A stretch of 64,000 bases of DNA, taken from the NCBI GenBank assembly GCA_017347485.1, contig AP021857.1:2833390-2897389 (forward strand), read 5' to 3'. This DNA is from Candidatus Desulfobacillus denitrificans. GTDB lineage: Bacteria > Pseudomonadota > Gammaproteobacteria > Burkholderiales > Rhodocyclaceae. The notes below the pieces were generated by a model that worked only from the letters and a program-made list of their open reading frames with translations, was not told where the DNA came from and made no database searches. Positions 1 through 8,868 of this stretch are shown here, in pieces; position 1 is the first letter of the stretch, and each line of letters begins with the position of its first letter. Both the position numbers and the translations under genes were made by a program.

Positions 1-2
1 AC

Positions 3-368
3 GCCATCACTTCCGACCGCGTCTACCACAAGGGCATGCCGCCGACCGAGGCCCTGCGCAAGCTGTTCGAATGGAGCAAGTTCCATTTCAACCCGGAGCT
101 GGTGCATGCCTTTGCCCGGGTGGTGGGCATCTACCCGGTCGGCGCACTGGTGCGGCTGGAGAGCCAGCGCCTGGCGGTCGTAATCGAGCAGCGCGAGTCG
201 AACATGCTGCAACCCCTGGTGCGGGCCGTCTTCGACGCCAGGCGCAATTACTACATCCCCCCCGAGGACGTGGATCTCTCGCGGCCCATGGGCAAGGGCG
301 GCGCCGACCGCATCGTCGGCCACGAATCGCCGGAAAAGTGGCGGATCGACCCGATGCGCTTCCTCTGA
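3..368 (+). CDS. C-terminal end of an HD-GYP cyclic-di-GMP phosphodiesterase (partial)
   Basis: The gene enters from the left edge and is open from base 3 to a TGA at 366-368, so only the last ~121 residues are present. The first residues read AITSDRVYHKGMPP, which matches the segment after the metal-binding part of HD-GYP domains (usually DAMTSDRPYRKG). A short C-terminal extension typical of HD-GYP proteins with an extra C-terminal domain follows. The family hydrolyses cyclic-di-GMP. The catalytic HD and GYP residues lie outside the window, so activity cannot be judged. It is followed by a GC-rich gap and a promoter-like element before prpE and is not obviously in the same operon. Confidence 0.75.
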   Translation, partial: AITSDRVYHKGMPPTEALRKLFEWSKFHFNPELVHAFARVVGIYPVGALVRLESQRLAVVIEQRESNMLQPLVRAVFDARRNYYIPPEDVDLSRPMGKGGADRIVGHESPEKWRIDPMRFL

Positions 369-441
369 CCTCCCGCTCCGCCAAGGCGGGACTCGGCTGA
401 TCGTGTCGCCCGGATGGCATTCTTCCCGGCGGAACTGCTCC

Positions 442-447
442 TATAAT
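442..447 (+). promoter_or_regulatory. Probable -10 element (TATAAT) before prpE
   Basis: A perfect TATAAT stands 39 nt before the chosen prpE start, in otherwise GC-rich DNA. No convincing -35 hexamer is seen at 17 nt. Because it lies here, an upstream in-frame ATG at 450 would fall almost on the transcription start, which argues for the start at 486. Confidence 0.4.
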
Positions 448-485
448 GGGTGTTTTCCGCGCAGCCAGACAGAGGAAGGAGGGGG

Positions 486-2390
486 ATGATGGGTGCCAAA
501 TACCAGGAGTTTTACCGCCGCTCGATCGAGGACCGCGACGCCTTCTGGCGCGAACAGGCCGCGCTGGTCGACTGGCACAAGCCCTTCGGCCAGGTGCTCG
601 ATTACGGCAAGCCGCCCTTCGCCAAATGGTTCGTCGGCGGCGAGATCAACCTGTGCCACAACGCCGTCGACCGGCACCTTGCAACCCGTGCCGACCAGCC
701 GGCGCTGATCTACATCTCGACCGAGACCGGCGAGGAGAAGACCTACACCTACGCCGAACTGCACGCCGAAGTGCAGCGCATGGCCGCCGTCCTGCAGAGC
801 CTCGGCGTCGGCAAGGGCGACCGCGTGCTGATCTACATGCCGATGATCGCCGAGGCGCTCTTCGCCATGCTCGCCACGGTGCGCATCGGCGCCATCCACT
901 CGGTGGTGTTCGGCGGCTTCGCCGCCAACTCGCTCGCCACCCGCATCGACGACGCCCAGCCGAAGGTGATGGTGACCGCCGACGCCGGCATGCGGGCCGG
1001 CCGCGCGGTGCCCTACAAGCACCTGGTCGACGAGTCGCTGCGGCTGTCGGCCACGCCGCCGCAGAAGGTGCTGATCGTCAACCGCGGCCTCGACAAGGAC
1101 ATGCCGCGCGTCGCCGGCCGCGACCTCGACTATGCCGAACTGCGCGCGCAGCACCTGAACGCCAGCGTGCCGTGCACCTTCGTCGAGTCCTCGCACCCGT
1201 CCTACATCCTGTACACCTCCGGCACCACCGGCAAGCCCAAGGGCGTGCAGCGCGACACCGGCGGCTATGCCGTGGCACTGGCCGCCTCGATGCGCCACGT
1301 GTATCAGGCCAATCCGGGCGAGACCTATTTCGCCACCTCCGACATCGGCTGGGTGGTGGGCCACTCCTACATCGTCTACGGCCCGCTCATCAACGGCATG
1401 GCGACGGTGGTGTACGAGGGCACGCCGATCCGCCCCGACGCCGGCATCTGGTGGAAGATCGTGCAGGACCACAAGGTCACGGTGATGTTCTCGGCGCCGA
1501 CCGCCATCCGCGTGCTGAAGAAGCAGGACCCGGCCTTCCTGAAGAAATACGACCTGTCCTCGCTGCGCCACCTGTTCCTCGCCGGCGAGCCGCTCGACGA
1601 GCCGACGGCGAAGTGGATCGCCGAGGCGCTGGGCAAGCCGATCTACGACCACTACTGGCAGACCGAGACCGGCTGGGCCCTGCTCACCGGCCTGCCCGGC
1701 GTCGAGCAACATGCCACCAAGTTCGGCAGCCCGTCGTTTCCCGCCTACGGCTACGACGTGCGCCTGCTGCACGAGGGCACCGGCCAGGAAGTGCCGCCCG
1801 ACGAGAAGGGCGTCGTCGCCGTGGTGCCGCCGCTGCCGCCCGGCTGCATGACGACGGTGTGGGGCCAGGACGAGCGCTTCGTGCAGACCTACTTCACCTC
1901 CTTCCCCGGCAAGCAGATCTACACCACCTTCGACTGGGGCATCCGCGACAAGGACGGCTATTACTTCATCCTCGGCCGCACCGACGACGTCATCAACGTC
2001 GCCGGCCACCGCCTCGGCACGCGCGAGATCGAGGAGGCCATCAGCGCCCACGCCGCCGTCGCCGAAGTGGCCGTGGTCGGCGTCGCCGACCCGTTGAAGG
2101 GCCAGATGCCGATGGCCTTCGCCGTGGTGAAGGACCCGGCGAAGATCGCCACGCCGGAACTGCGCGCCGCCCTGGAAAAGGAGGTGATGGGCACGGTGGA
2201 CGGCCTGCTCGGCCCCATCGCCCGGCCGAAGAACGTGCATTTCATCAACCAGCTGCCGAAGACGCGCTCCGGCAAGGTGCTGCGCCGCTCCATCCAGGCC
2301 ATCGCCGAAGGCCGCGACCCGGGCGACCTGACGACCCTGGACGACCCGATCGGCATCCAGATGGTGAAGGACGCGGTTACAGGCAAATAG
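486..2390 (+). CDS. prpE: Propionate-CoA ligase (propionyl-CoA synthetase) PrpE
   Basis: 634 residues, normal for PrpE. It activates propionate to propionyl-CoA with ATP in the cytoplasm, the entry step of the methylcitrate cycle. The N-terminal segment YQEFYRRSIEDRDAFW is typical of the acyl-CoA synthetase N-terminal domain. The AMP-binding signature YTSGTTGKPKG is near residue 250, YWQTETGW follows near 395, and RTKSGK-type catalytic lysine context appears as KTRSGKVLRR near 595. An AGGAAGGAGG ribosome-binding site ends just before two tandem ATGs (486 and 489), which decides the start. Overall sequence style (for example VVFGGFAANSLATRIDD) favours PrpE over acetyl-CoA synthetase, but acetate as a side substrate is possible. 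No other prp genes are adjacent. A strong terminator follows. Confidence 0.9.
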   Translation: MMGAKYQEFYRRSIEDRDAFWREQAALVDWHKPFGQVLDYGKPPFAKWFVGGEINLCHNAVDRHLATRADQPALIYISTETGEEKTYTYAELHAEVQRMAAVLQSLGVGKGDRVLIYMPMIAEALFAMLATVRIGAIHSVVFGGFAANSLATRIDDAQPKVMVTADAGMRAGRAVPYKHLVDESLRLSATPPQKVLIVNRGLDKDMPRVAGRDLDYAELRAQHLNASVPCTFVESSHPSYILYTSGTTGKPKGVQRDTGGYAVALAASMRHVYQANPGETYFATSDIGWVVGHSYIVYGPLINGMATVVYEGTPIRPDAGIWWKIVQDHKVTVMFSAPTAIRVLKKQDPAFLKKYDLSSLRHLFLAGEPLDEPTAKWIAEALGKPIYDHYWQTETGWALLTGLPGVEQHATKFGSPSFPAYGYDVRLLHEGTGQEVPPDEKGVVAVVPPLPPGCMTTVWGQDERFVQTYFTSFPGKQIYTTFDWGIRDKDGYYFILGRTDDVINVAGHRLGTREIEEAISAHAAVAEVAVVGVADPLKGQMPMAFAVVKDPAKIATPELRAALEKEVMGTVDGLLGPIARPKNVHFINQLPKTRSGKVLRRSIQAIAEGRDPGDLTTLDDPIGIQMVKDAVTGK

Positions 2391-2420
2391 ACGCCGTCTT
2401 CCACGGACTGACTTTTCACA

Positions 2421-2459
2421 CCCCTTCCGGCCCTCTCATCGGAAGGGGTTTGTTTTTTT
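2421..2459 (+). terminator. Rho-independent terminator after prpE
   Basis: A perfect 9-bp stem (CCCCTTCCG at 2421-2429 with CGGAAGGGG at 2440-2448) closes a 10-nt loop and is followed by a T-rich run TTTGTTTTTTT. It separates prpE from the FNR-controlled ubi genes. Confidence 0.9.
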
Positions 2460-2475
2460 CATCAGGGCCTTAGCT

Positions 2476-2489
2476 TTGATCCACGTCAA
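2476..2489 (+). promoter_or_regulatory. FNR/Dnr-type binding site before ubiU
   Basis: TTGAT-CCAC-GTCAA fits the FNR-family palindrome. Its centre is about 62 nt before the ubiU ATG. A TAGACT hexamer at 2512-2517 sits where a -10 box would be for a class II (-41.5) site. Anaerobic induction of ubiUVT agrees with its oxygen-independent role. Confidence 0.75.
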
Positions 2490-2544
2490 TCCGGGCCGGG
2501 CCCTCGCCGCCTAGACTGCCAACTCTCCGAAAGTCTTCAGTCCC

Positions 2545-3558
2545 ATGCTCACCGGCAAACCCTTCGAACTCGTCTGCCCGGCCGGCGCCCTGCCCGCCCT
2601 GAAAGCCGCCGTCGACAACGGCGCCGACTGCGTCTACACCGGCCTCAAGGACAACACCAACGCGCGCAACTTTACCGGCCTCAATTTCGACGACGCGCAG
2701 CTGCGCGAGGGCATTCGCTACGCCCACGACCGCCGCGCCAAGGTGCTGCTGGCGCTCAACACCTATCCGCAGACCGCCACCTGGAGCCGCTGGACCGCCG
2801 CCGTCGACAAGGCCGCCGACTTCGGCGTGGACGCCATCATCCTGGCCGACCCCGGCCTGATGGAATACGCCAAGACGAAGCATCCGCAGTTGCGCCTGCA
2901 CCTCTCCGTGCAGGGCTCGGCCACCAGCTACGAGGCGATCAACTTCTACCACGAGCAGTTCGGCATCCAGCGCGCCGTGCTGCCGCGCGTGCTGGCCATG
3001 GCGCAGGTCGAGCACGTCGTGAAGAACACGCCGGTCGAGATCGAGGTGTTCGGCTTCGGCGGCCTCTGCGTCATGGTCGAGGGGCGCTGCGCGCTCTCCG
3101 CCTATGTTACCGGCGACTCGCCCAACACCGTCGGCGTCTGCTCGCCGGGCAAGGCGGTGCGCTACGAGCAGACCGCGCAGGGCATGGAGACGCGCCTCAA
3201 CGGCGTGCTCATCGACCGCTTCGCCGAGGGCGAGAAGACCGGCTACCCGACGCTGTGCAAGGGCCGCTTCGAGGTGAACGACGAGACCTACTACGCCATC
3301 GAAGAGCCGACCAGCCTGAACACTCTCGAGCTGCTGCCGAAGCTGATGGAGATCGGCGTCAAGGCCGTCAAGATCGAGGGCCGCCAGAGGAGCCCGGCCT
3401 ACGTCGCGCAGGTGACCAGGGTGTGGCGCGAGGCCATCGACTCGGCGCTGCGCAACCGACAGGACTTCTCCGTGCGCGATGCCTGGATGGCGGAACTGAA
3501 CAAAGTGTCCGAGGGCAACATGCACACGCTCGGGGCGTACTATCGCCCCTGGAAGTGA
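2545..3558 (+). CDS. ubiU: Oxygen-independent ubiquinone hydroxylation protein UbiU (U32 family)
   Basis: 337 residues of the peptidase-U32-like family. With UbiV and UbiT it hydroxylates ubiquinone precursors without O2. The four iron-sulfur cysteines are visible at C175, C182, C199 and C238. Their spacing (7, 17, 39) equals that recalled for the [4Fe-4S] ligands of Escherichia coli UbiU (169, 176, 193, 232), so this is a UbiU and not a generic U32 protease. An FNR-type box lies upstream, and ubiV follows after a 73-nt gap that holds a hairpin repeat. This gene set lets a ubiquinone-dependent denitrifier keep making quinone under anoxia. Confidence 0.93.
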   Translation: MLTGKPFELVCPAGALPALKAAVDNGADCVYTGLKDNTNARNFTGLNFDDAQLREGIRYAHDRRAKVLLALNTYPQTATWSRWTAAVDKAADFGVDAIILADPGLMEYAKTKHPQLRLHLSVQGSATSYEAINFYHEQFGIQRAVLPRVLAMAQVEHVVKNTPVEIEVFGFGGLCVMVEGRCALSAYVTGDSPNTVGVCSPGKAVRYEQTAQGMETRLNGVLIDRFAEGEKTGYPTLCKGRFEVNDETYYAIEEPTSLNTLELLPKLMEIGVKAVKIEGRQRSPAYVAQVTRVWREAIDSALRNRQDFSVRDAWMAELNKVSEGNMHTLGAYYRPWK

Positions 3559-3574
3559 ACAGCCATCCCCCTAG

Positions 3575-3596
3575 CCCCCTTCCCCCCGGAAGGGGG
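3575..3596. repeat. Dispersed intergenic hairpin (CCCCCTTCC family), copy A
   Basis: A perfect inverted repeat CCCCCTTCC / GGAAGGGGG with a 4-nt loop lies between ubiU and ubiV. The same stem recurs at 63498-63518, and a looser G/C-rich relative lies at 39893-39910. Copies A and the 39.9-kb relative are also followed by the shared string CGGCTCGCTGCGC. There is no T-run, so it is more likely a REP-like repeat or mRNA-stability hairpin than a terminator. Confidence 0.6.
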
Positions 3597-3631
3597 TAAC
3601 TTCGGCTCGCTGCGCCCGCAGGCTTAACGAC

Positions 3632-4525
3632 ATGAAACTCGCCCTTGGTCCGCTGCTCTACTACTGGCCGCGCCAGCAGGTCTTCGACTTCTACGAGGAG
3701 ATCGCGCGGACGCCGGTCGACATCGTCTACCTCGGCGAGACGGTCTGCGCCCGCCGCCACGAACTGCGCGTGCAGGACTGGGCGGAGATCGCGCAAAAAC
3801 TCGCCGCCACCGGCAAGCAGGCCATCCTCGGCACGCAGACGCTGATCGAGTCCGAGTCCGACCTAAAGACCCTGCGCCGCGTCATCGACGAGAAGGACTT
3901 TCTTACCGAGGCCAACGACATGGGCGCCGTGCGCCTGCTCTCGTCCGCCAAGCGGCCCTTCGTCGCCGGCCCCTTCCTCAATGTCTTCAACAGCGCCACG
4001 CTTGGCCTGATGGCGCAGCTGGGCGCCGCGCGCTGGGTGATGCCGGTGGAAATGTCGGCCGACGCGCTGCGCGAACTGCAGGCCGCCCGCCCTGCCGGAC
4101 TGGAGACCGAAGTGTTCGCCTACGGCCGCCTGCCGCTGGCCTTCTCGGCGCGCTGCTTCACCGCCCGCCACTTCAACCTGCAGAAGGACGACTGCCAGTT
4201 CAAGTGCATCGAGTTTCCCGACGGCCTGCTCATCAAGACGCGCGAGGGCGAGGAGTTCCTCACGCTCAACGGCATCCAGACGCAGTCGTCGAAGGTGTAC
4301 AACCTGATCGGCGAAGTGGGCGACCTGCGCGGGCTGGGCGTCGACATCCTGCGCATCAGCCCGCAATCGCAACACACGCCCGCCCTGCTCGAGGTTTTCC
4401 GCGCCCGCCTCGAAGGCGCGCTCGACGTTCAGGCGGCGCGCACGAAAATGGCCGGCCTCGCCCTCGCCGAACCCTGCAACGGCTTCTGGTACGGCAAGCC
4501 CGGGCTGGACCAGATTGCCGCTTGA
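3632..4525 (+). CDS. ubiV: Oxygen-independent ubiquinone hydroxylation protein UbiV (U32 family)
   Basis: 297 residues, partner of UbiU in a heterodimer that hydroxylates ubiquinone intermediates anaerobically. Candidate [4Fe-4S] cysteines are C39, C175, C188 and C192. The 13 and 4 spacing of the last three is that of E. coli UbiV (C180, C193, C197), and C39 matches E. coli C39. The protein begins [21 protein letters not shown], as typical UbiV does. It lies in the same direction as ubiU. The downstream order is interrupted by a nucleotidyltransferase gene and a 63-codon gene before ubiT, which is unusual. Confidence 0.92.
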   Translation: MKLALGPLLYYWPRQQVFDFYEEIARTPVDIVYLGETVCARRHELRVQDWAEIAQKLAATGKQAILGTQTLIESESDLKTLRRVIDEKDFLTEANDMGAVRLLSSAKRPFVAGPFLNVFNSATLGLMAQLGAARWVMPVEMSADALRELQAARPAGLETEVFAYGRLPLAFSARCFTARHFNLQKDDCQFKCIEFPDGLLIKTREGEEFLTLNGIQTQSSKVYNLIGEVGDLRGLGVDILRISPQSQHTPALLEVFRARLEGALDVQAARTKMAGLALAEPCNGFWYGKPGLDQIAA

Positions 4526-4549
4526 ATGCCGGCAAGGTAACCTTGCCTG

Positions 4550-5050
4550 ATGAAAACCGCCGAGCTGCTTCAGTCCCTCTCGGACAACCACGTCGAATAC
4601 GTGCTGGTCGGCGGGCTGGCCGTGCAATTGCACGGATACCTCAGGGCCACTTTCGATATCGACCTCGTGCTGGCCATGAACGACGGAAACCTCAGCCGCT
4701 TCATCGAGGTGGCGAAACAATACGGTCTGGTGCCGGTCATTCCGGAGCCCATCGACGCGCTGCGCGATGCCGACAGGATCGATCGCTGGCATCGCGAAAA
4801 AGGCATGCTGGCCTTCGCCCTGAGGGAACCGGGTGCGGGCGGCGGAGTAGTCGATGTCCTGGTGCGGCCCGAAGTGTCCTTCGAAAGGCTGATGGCCAAC
4901 GCCATCGCCGGCGATCTTTTCGGTCGCCGCGTATGGATCGCATCGATAGATGACCTGCTCGACATGAAACGCATCGCCAACCGCACGAAGGACAGGCTCG
5001 ACATCGAAGCCCTGGAAAAAATCCGGCGCGGGGAGGATCCGAATGCCTGA
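4550..5050 (+). CDS. Nucleotidyltransferase-fold protein (AbiEii/MNT-like) inside the ubi cluster
   Basis: 166 residues. The N-terminus reads YVLVGGLAVQLHGYLRATFDIDLVLA, a clear nucleotidyltransferase core: the GG motif followed by the acidic pair D-I-D in DIDLV. This is the arrangement in AbiEii-type toxins, DUF6036-like proteins and minimal nucleotidyltransferases. The C-terminal part (IDDLLDMKRIANRTKDRLDIEALEKI) is the usual end of this family. It starts 25 nt after ubiV and overlaps the next small gene by 8 nt, suggesting a two-gene unit. Function is unknown; a toxin-antitoxin role or tRNA/protein nucleotidylation is possible. It is not a known part of ubiquinone synthesis. Confidence 0.75.
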   Translation: MKTAELLQSLSDNHVEYVLVGGLAVQLHGYLRATFDIDLVLAMNDGNLSRFIEVAKQYGLVPVIPEPIDALRDADRIDRWHREKGMLAFALREPGAGGGVVDVLVRPEVSFERLMANAIAGDLFGRRVWIASIDDLLDMKRIANRTKDRLDIEALEKIRRGEDPNA

Positions 5051-5234
5051 AGCACCGGCCGGCTCCAGCCGGATCATTCCGCAAGAGCTGATGCTGGCGC
5101 GGCTCGCCCAGTCCGAGCAGATGCGCGAATTCTTCATCCAGATGTGGCTGCAGAACCCGGCCCTGGCCCGGCAGGGCGGCGCGCAGGTGCAGGCCTTGCT
5201 CGCAGAAATTGCCCCCGTTGCCTCCGGCCGGTAG
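5043..5234 (+). CDS. Small protein of unknown function (63 aa) coupled to the nucleotidyltransferase
   Basis: The ATG lies inside the last codons of the preceding gene (8-nt overlap), so translation is probably coupled. The protein is mostly helical in appearance (LMLARLAQSEQMREFFIQMWLQNPALARQ) with no cysteines and no recognizable domain. It ends 9 nt before ubiT. It could be a partner or antitoxin of the nucleotidyltransferase, or a short linker protein of the ubi operon. The family is not recognized. Confidence 0.5.
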   Translation: MPEAPAGSSRIIPQELMLARLAQSEQMREFFIQMWLQNPALARQGGAQVQALLAEIAPVASGR

Positions 5235-5243
5235 ACTTGCGCC

Positions 5244-5750
5244 ATGGACCTGATCGATACCCTGCGCCGCGCCCGCATTCCGCAATTCACCCTGCCGCCC
5301 TTCGTCGGCGCCGTGCACCAGCGTCTGCCGCAGCTGCCGCCCACGCTGGGGCTGACCACGGCGCTCAACCTCGCCCTCGACCGCATCCTGCCGCGCGACA
5401 CGCTGGCGCCGCTCGCCGGCAAGCTGGTCTGCCTGCGCGTCACCGACGCTGGCCTGAGCCTGAATTTCACCCTGACGGAGAAAGGGTTTCGCCCGGCGGT
5501 CAGCAGCGCGAAGCCGGACCTGATGATCTCCGCCAGGGCGCGCGACTTCATCGCCCTCGCCCTGCGCGAGGAGGATCCCGACACCCTGTTCTTCAGCCGC
5601 CGCCTGCTCATGGAAGGCGACACCGACCTCGGCCTGCTGGTGAAGAACACGCTGGACGCCATCGACTGGCCGCGCCTCGATCTGGAGGCCGTCCATCCGC
5701 TACGACTGTTCGCCCTGCTCAGGCTGCGAATGGGGTCATCCGACCGCTAA
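5244..5750 (+). CDS. ubiT: Ubiquinone biosynthesis accessory factor UbiT (SCP2 domain)
   Basis: 168 residues with an SCP2-like lipid-binding domain (LAGKLVCLRVTDAGLSLNFTLTEKGF ... PDLMISARARDFIALALREEDPDTLFFSRRLLMEGDTDLGLLVKN). UbiT carries hydrophobic quinone intermediates in the oxygen-independent pathway and works with UbiU and UbiV, which lie just upstream in the same direction. The C-terminal FFSRRLLMEGDTDLGL pattern is characteristic of UbiT/YhbT. Only 9 nt separate it from the preceding 63-codon gene, so it is probably transcribed from the FNR-type promoter before ubiU. Confidence 0.88.
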   Translation: MDLIDTLRRARIPQFTLPPFVGAVHQRLPQLPPTLGLTTALNLALDRILPRDTLAPLAGKLVCLRVTDAGLSLNFTLTEKGFRPAVSSAKPDLMISARARDFIALALREEDPDTLFFSRRLLMEGDTDLGLLVKNTLDAIDWPRLDLEAVHPLRLFALLRLRMGSSDR

Positions 5751-5805
5751 GCCAAACCCCTCCCCCGCCTCGTCTTCTTTAACGGCTCCAGCCACAGCTG
5801 TCCGT

Positions 5806-5830
5806 GCCGATAGCGCGCGTGACTATCGGC
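5806..5830. promoter_or_regulatory. Inverted repeat in the 291-nt haoA leader region
   Basis: GCCGATAG (5806-5813) and CTATCGGC (5823-5830) form perfect 8-bp arms with a 9-nt spacer. No T-run follows, so an operator is more likely than a terminator. The rest of the gap (5751-6041) shows no FNR-type box, no RNA gene and no convincing ORF. This suggests that haoA regulation differs from that of the FNR-boxed genes. Confidence 0.4.
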
Positions 5831-6041
5831 CGGGCGTTCCTGTTGAAGTTTGCGCGATACCCGGCTCGATTCATGGCGTTTCCGGTTGTGGCACCAACCC
5901 CGGCGCACGGCGCGGCAGCGACTGGCCCCACTGGCACCATCAGATGGTTCCGGCGCGGCGCTTTTTTCCCTGCGCAGCCGATCCGAAGATATGTGCTCGC
6001 CAAGTCCGTTCGCTGGCATTAAACAACAAAGGGAGCCCCAC

Positions 6042-7742
6042 ATGATCGTCAAGCTATGGCAAAAGATGCTCCTGCTTGTCTGCGGCATACTGTTCGCGGC
6101 AGGCGTGCACGCCGAAATTCCCAAGGAAACCTACGACGCGCTGAAACTGGACAAGTCGGCCACGTCGAAACAGCTGTATGAAGCACTGGTGAAGCGCTAC
6201 AAGGATCCGGCCGAGGGCGCCGGACGCGGCACTTTCGCCCAATACTGGGAACCGATTGCCTTCAGCAAGTACCTTGATCCTGCCAGCTCCTACAAGCCCC
6301 CCTCGTCGGTCAAGGACGTCGCTTCCCGCCAGCAGTGCGTCAAATGCCATGCGGATGAAACACCGGTGTGGGTGAACACCTGGAAGAAGAGCGCCCACGC
6401 CAATCTCGACAATATCCGCAGGCTGACCCCGAAGGACGCCACCTTCTACAAGAAGGCCAAGCTGGAAGATGTCGAGAAGAATCTGCGCTCGCTAGGCAAG
6501 CTGGCCGAGGGCGAGCAGCTCAAGGAGGTCGGCTGCATCGATTGCCACGTGGACGTGAATACGAAGAAGAGCGCCGATCATCGGGCCGATCTGCGCATGC
6601 CTACCGCCGACGTTTGCGCCAACTGTCATTTGCAGGAATTCGCCGAGCGCGAGTCGGAGCGCGACACCATCACTTGGCCGAAGAACCAGTGGCCAAAGGG
6701 TCGCCCTTCGCACGCGCTCGATGCCAAGGCCAATTACGAGACCTCGATCTGGGCCGGCATGCCGCAGCGCGAAATCGCGGAAGGTTGCACCATGTGCCAC
6801 CAGAACCAGAACAAGTGCGACACCTGCCACACACGCCATGAGTTCTCGGTGGCCGAATCGCGCAAGCCGCAGGCCTGCGCCACCTGCCACAATGGGGTCG
6901 ACCACAACAACTGGGAGGCCTACAGCCTGTCCAAGCACGGCAAGGTGGTCGAGATCATGGGCAGCAAGTGGAACTGGGACGTGCCGCTGAAGGATGCCTT
7001 CGCCAAGGGGGGCCAGTCAGCGCCGACCTGCCAAAGCTGCCACATGGAGTATCAGGGCAAGTTCAGCCACAACATGGTGCGCAAAGTGCGCTGGGCAAAC
7101 TATCCGGCGGTGCCCGGCATCGCTGAAAACATCAAGGACGACTGGTCCGAGAGGCGCCTCGAGGCTTGGGTGAAGACCTGCACCAACTGCCACAGCGAGA
7201 GCCTGGCCCGCTCCTATCTCGACATGATGGACAAGGGCACGCTGCAGGGACTGGCCAAGTACCAGGAGGCGCACAAGGTGGTCGAGAAGCTCTACGCCGA
7301 CAAGCTGTTGCCCGGCCAGACCACCAATCGCCCGACGCCGCCGCCGACCGAAAAGGAAGGCGTGGCGCAGTTCTTCCAGCTGTTCTGGACCAAGGGCAAC
7401 AACCCCTCGTCGGTCGAAATGGAGGTCATCGAGATGGGCGAGAACGACCTGGCCAAGCTGCACGTCGGCATGGCGCACGTCAATCCAGGCGGCTGGACTT
7501 ACACCGAGGGTTGGGAGCCGCTCAGCCGCGCCTACTCCAAGATCATGAGCGAGGATACCAAGCTGCGTGAGATGGCGGCCTTGCAAAACCGCGTCGCCAA
7601 ACTGGAAGCCAAACGCGTCAGCCTGCTCGACGGCGACAGCAATGCCGGCCGCGCCTCGCTCGGCGGCCTCGGCGGCGCGCTGCTGCTGGCCGGCGGCATC
7701 GCCCTGGCCGGCTGGCGCCGCCGCGACCGGTCCGGAAAGTAA
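6042..7742 (+). CDS. haoA: Octaheme hydroxylamine oxidoreductase HaoA
   Basis: 566 residues, close to the ~570-residue Nitrosomonas precursor. A Sec signal peptide ([17 protein letters not shown]) puts it in the periplasm. Eight CxxCH motifs begin at residues 99, 165, 192, 249, 259, 279, 330 and 380. The closely spaced fourth and fifth motifs ([15 protein letters not shown]) are the HAO arrangement around the catalytic P460 heme. Tyr487 in GGWTYTEGW lies about where the cross-linking tyrosine (Tyr467 of mature N. europaea HAO) is expected; an alignment is needed. A C-terminal transmembrane helix ([14 protein letters not shown], then RRRDR) would anchor it. The start at 6042 has an AAGGGA site 8 nt upstream and gives the signal peptide. 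The family oxidizes hydroxylamine to NO; the next genes are its known partners. Confidence 0.9.
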   Translation: MIVKLWQKMLLLVCGILFAAGVHAEIPKETYDALKLDKSATSKQLYEALVKRYKDPAEGAGRGTFAQYWEPIAFSKYLDPASSYKPPSSVKDVASRQQCVKCHADETPVWVNTWKKSAHANLDNIRRLTPKDATFYKKAKLEDVEKNLRSLGKLAEGEQLKEVGCIDCHVDVNTKKSADHRADLRMPTADVCANCHLQEFAERESERDTITWPKNQWPKGRPSHALDAKANYETSIWAGMPQREIAEGCTMCHQNQNKCDTCHTRHEFSVAESRKPQACATCHNGVDHNNWEAYSLSKHGKVVEIMGSKWNWDVPLKDAFAKGGQSAPTCQSCHMEYQGKFSHNMVRKVRWANYPAVPGIAENIKDDWSERRLEAWVKTCTNCHSESLARSYLDMMDKGTLQGLAKYQEAHKVVEKLYADKLLPGQTTNRPTPPPTEKEGVAQFFQLFWTKGNNPSSVEMEVIEMGENDLAKLHVGMAHVNPGGWTYTEGWEPLSRAYSKIMSEDTKLREMAALQNRVAKLEAKRVSLLDGDSNAGRASLGGLGGALLLAGGIALAGWRRRDRSGK

Positions 7743-7751
7743 GCGCCGGTC

Positions 7752-8768
7752 ATGGAGGCAGTGCTCCCGACTGGATCCTCCCGCAAACTCCTCCCGTCAC
7801 TGGGCCTCGCCCTGGTGTCGGGGGGGGTGCTTTTGCTGGGATGGGTCGCCTATTCGTTCCTGAAACCCGGCCCCGCGCCCTACCGCTACCAACTGACGGA
7901 GGAAGGCGGCGTCGACCGATTCGCTTCGCTCGGCCTCGAAGCCTGGCCGGACCTTAAAATCGGCAAGTACGAGGTGCGCGTCGACGGCCTCGACAAGCCG
8001 GTCGCCGTGGCGCATGTCGGGCGCCGTGGCGCGGCCGCGCCGGTGATGCTCGACTGGGACAACCGCAGCGGCGAGCCGCTGGTGTTTGCTGACACCCGGC
8101 TGGCCGAGTTGAAAACCCTGGCGCAGGCCATCTCGAAACATATGCCGAAGGAGGCCCTCGTACTCGGCTGGTGGGACACCGCGCGCGCGCTGCGCCTGCT
8201 GGCGGGACGCGAGACGGCCTTCGATTCCCACCTAGGCGAGCCGCTCATCACGCCGGCGCCCTGGCAGGGGCGCAACAGGCCGATCGCGAAGTACGAGCGG
8301 GAATTCTGGGGCGCACCGCCCGACGAGGCCGAGAGGCAGCGCTTCCGGCGCTTCGCCGAGGCGCTCACGGCCGAGGCGGCGACGGGCGCGGCCATGCTGC
8401 GCGAACTGGCAGGCGGTCGGGAAGCCTATGTCGCCGTGCATGTCGCGGACCTCTTCAAGCTCGGCCTGCTGCATCCCGACCGCCTCGGCGTCGCCTACAA
8501 GGATTTCCCGATTCAGGGCGACATGCACGGGCCGATCGCCTTCGTCAAGCGCTGGATGCTGGACAACAAGTATTCCGCCTACACCCTGCACGAGCTCTCG
8601 GAGCGGCAGGCGCGCGTTTATTTCCTCACCAATGCGCAAAGCGGCAGCACTCTGCTCGCGCAGATGTTGCCGCTCACCACCTCGCGTCCGGCCGAGCTGG
8701 AAGCCCTGCAGCTCGTCTATCAGCACGGCGGCTACTGGGTCTACAAGATCCCGACCGTCGGCAAGTAG
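7752..8768 (+). CDS. haoB: Hydroxylamine oxidation protein HaoB
   Basis: 338 residues with one N-terminal transmembrane segment (LLPSLGLALVSGGVLLLGWVAYSFL) and a large soluble domain presumably in the periplasm. There is no heme motif. Position and features match HaoB, the membrane-anchored protein encoded directly after haoA in ammonia-oxidizing bacteria. The C-terminal part includes a hydrophobic LTNAQSGSTLLAQMLPL segment. It begins 10 nt after haoA. Its role is not established in the family; assembly, anchoring or electron transfer support for HAO has been proposed. Identification rests mainly on order (haoA-haoB-c554-cM552) plus topology and size. Confidence 0.78.
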   Translation: MEAVLPTGSSRKLLPSLGLALVSGGVLLLGWVAYSFLKPGPAPYRYQLTEEGGVDRFASLGLEAWPDLKIGKYEVRVDGLDKPVAVAHVGRRGAAAPVMLDWDNRSGEPLVFADTRLAELKTLAQAISKHMPKEALVLGWWDTARALRLLAGRETAFDSHLGEPLITPAPWQGRNRPIAKYEREFWGAPPDEAERQRFRRFAEALTAEAATGAAMLRELAGGREAYVAVHVADLFKLGLLHPDRLGVAYKDFPIQGDMHGPIAFVKRWMLDNKYSAYTLHELSERQARVYFLTNAQSGSTLLAQMLPLTTSRPAELEALQLVYQHGGYWVYKIPTVGK

Positions 8769-8868
8769 GCGTTCTTCCCTGGCACCAGCATCCCGCCCGC
8801 CGGTGGTTCTACCGCCGGCGACGGAATGCCCATAGATTCCGACCAGTCCCGTTGCCAAGGAGCCGCTC

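Noticed and set aside
450..488. Longer prpE start at 450
   Set aside because: It lies just after a TATAAT element and lacks a ribosome-binding site; the ATG at 486 has AGGAAGGAGG directly before it and starts the normal PrpE N-terminus.
441..2240. Long reading frame on the minus strand over prpE (and similar ones over narG, nosZ, napA, ccmF and hynL)
   Set aside because: These are mirror frames caused by high GC at third codon positions. Their translations are low-complexity His/Val/Gly/Arg-rich and resemble no protein family.
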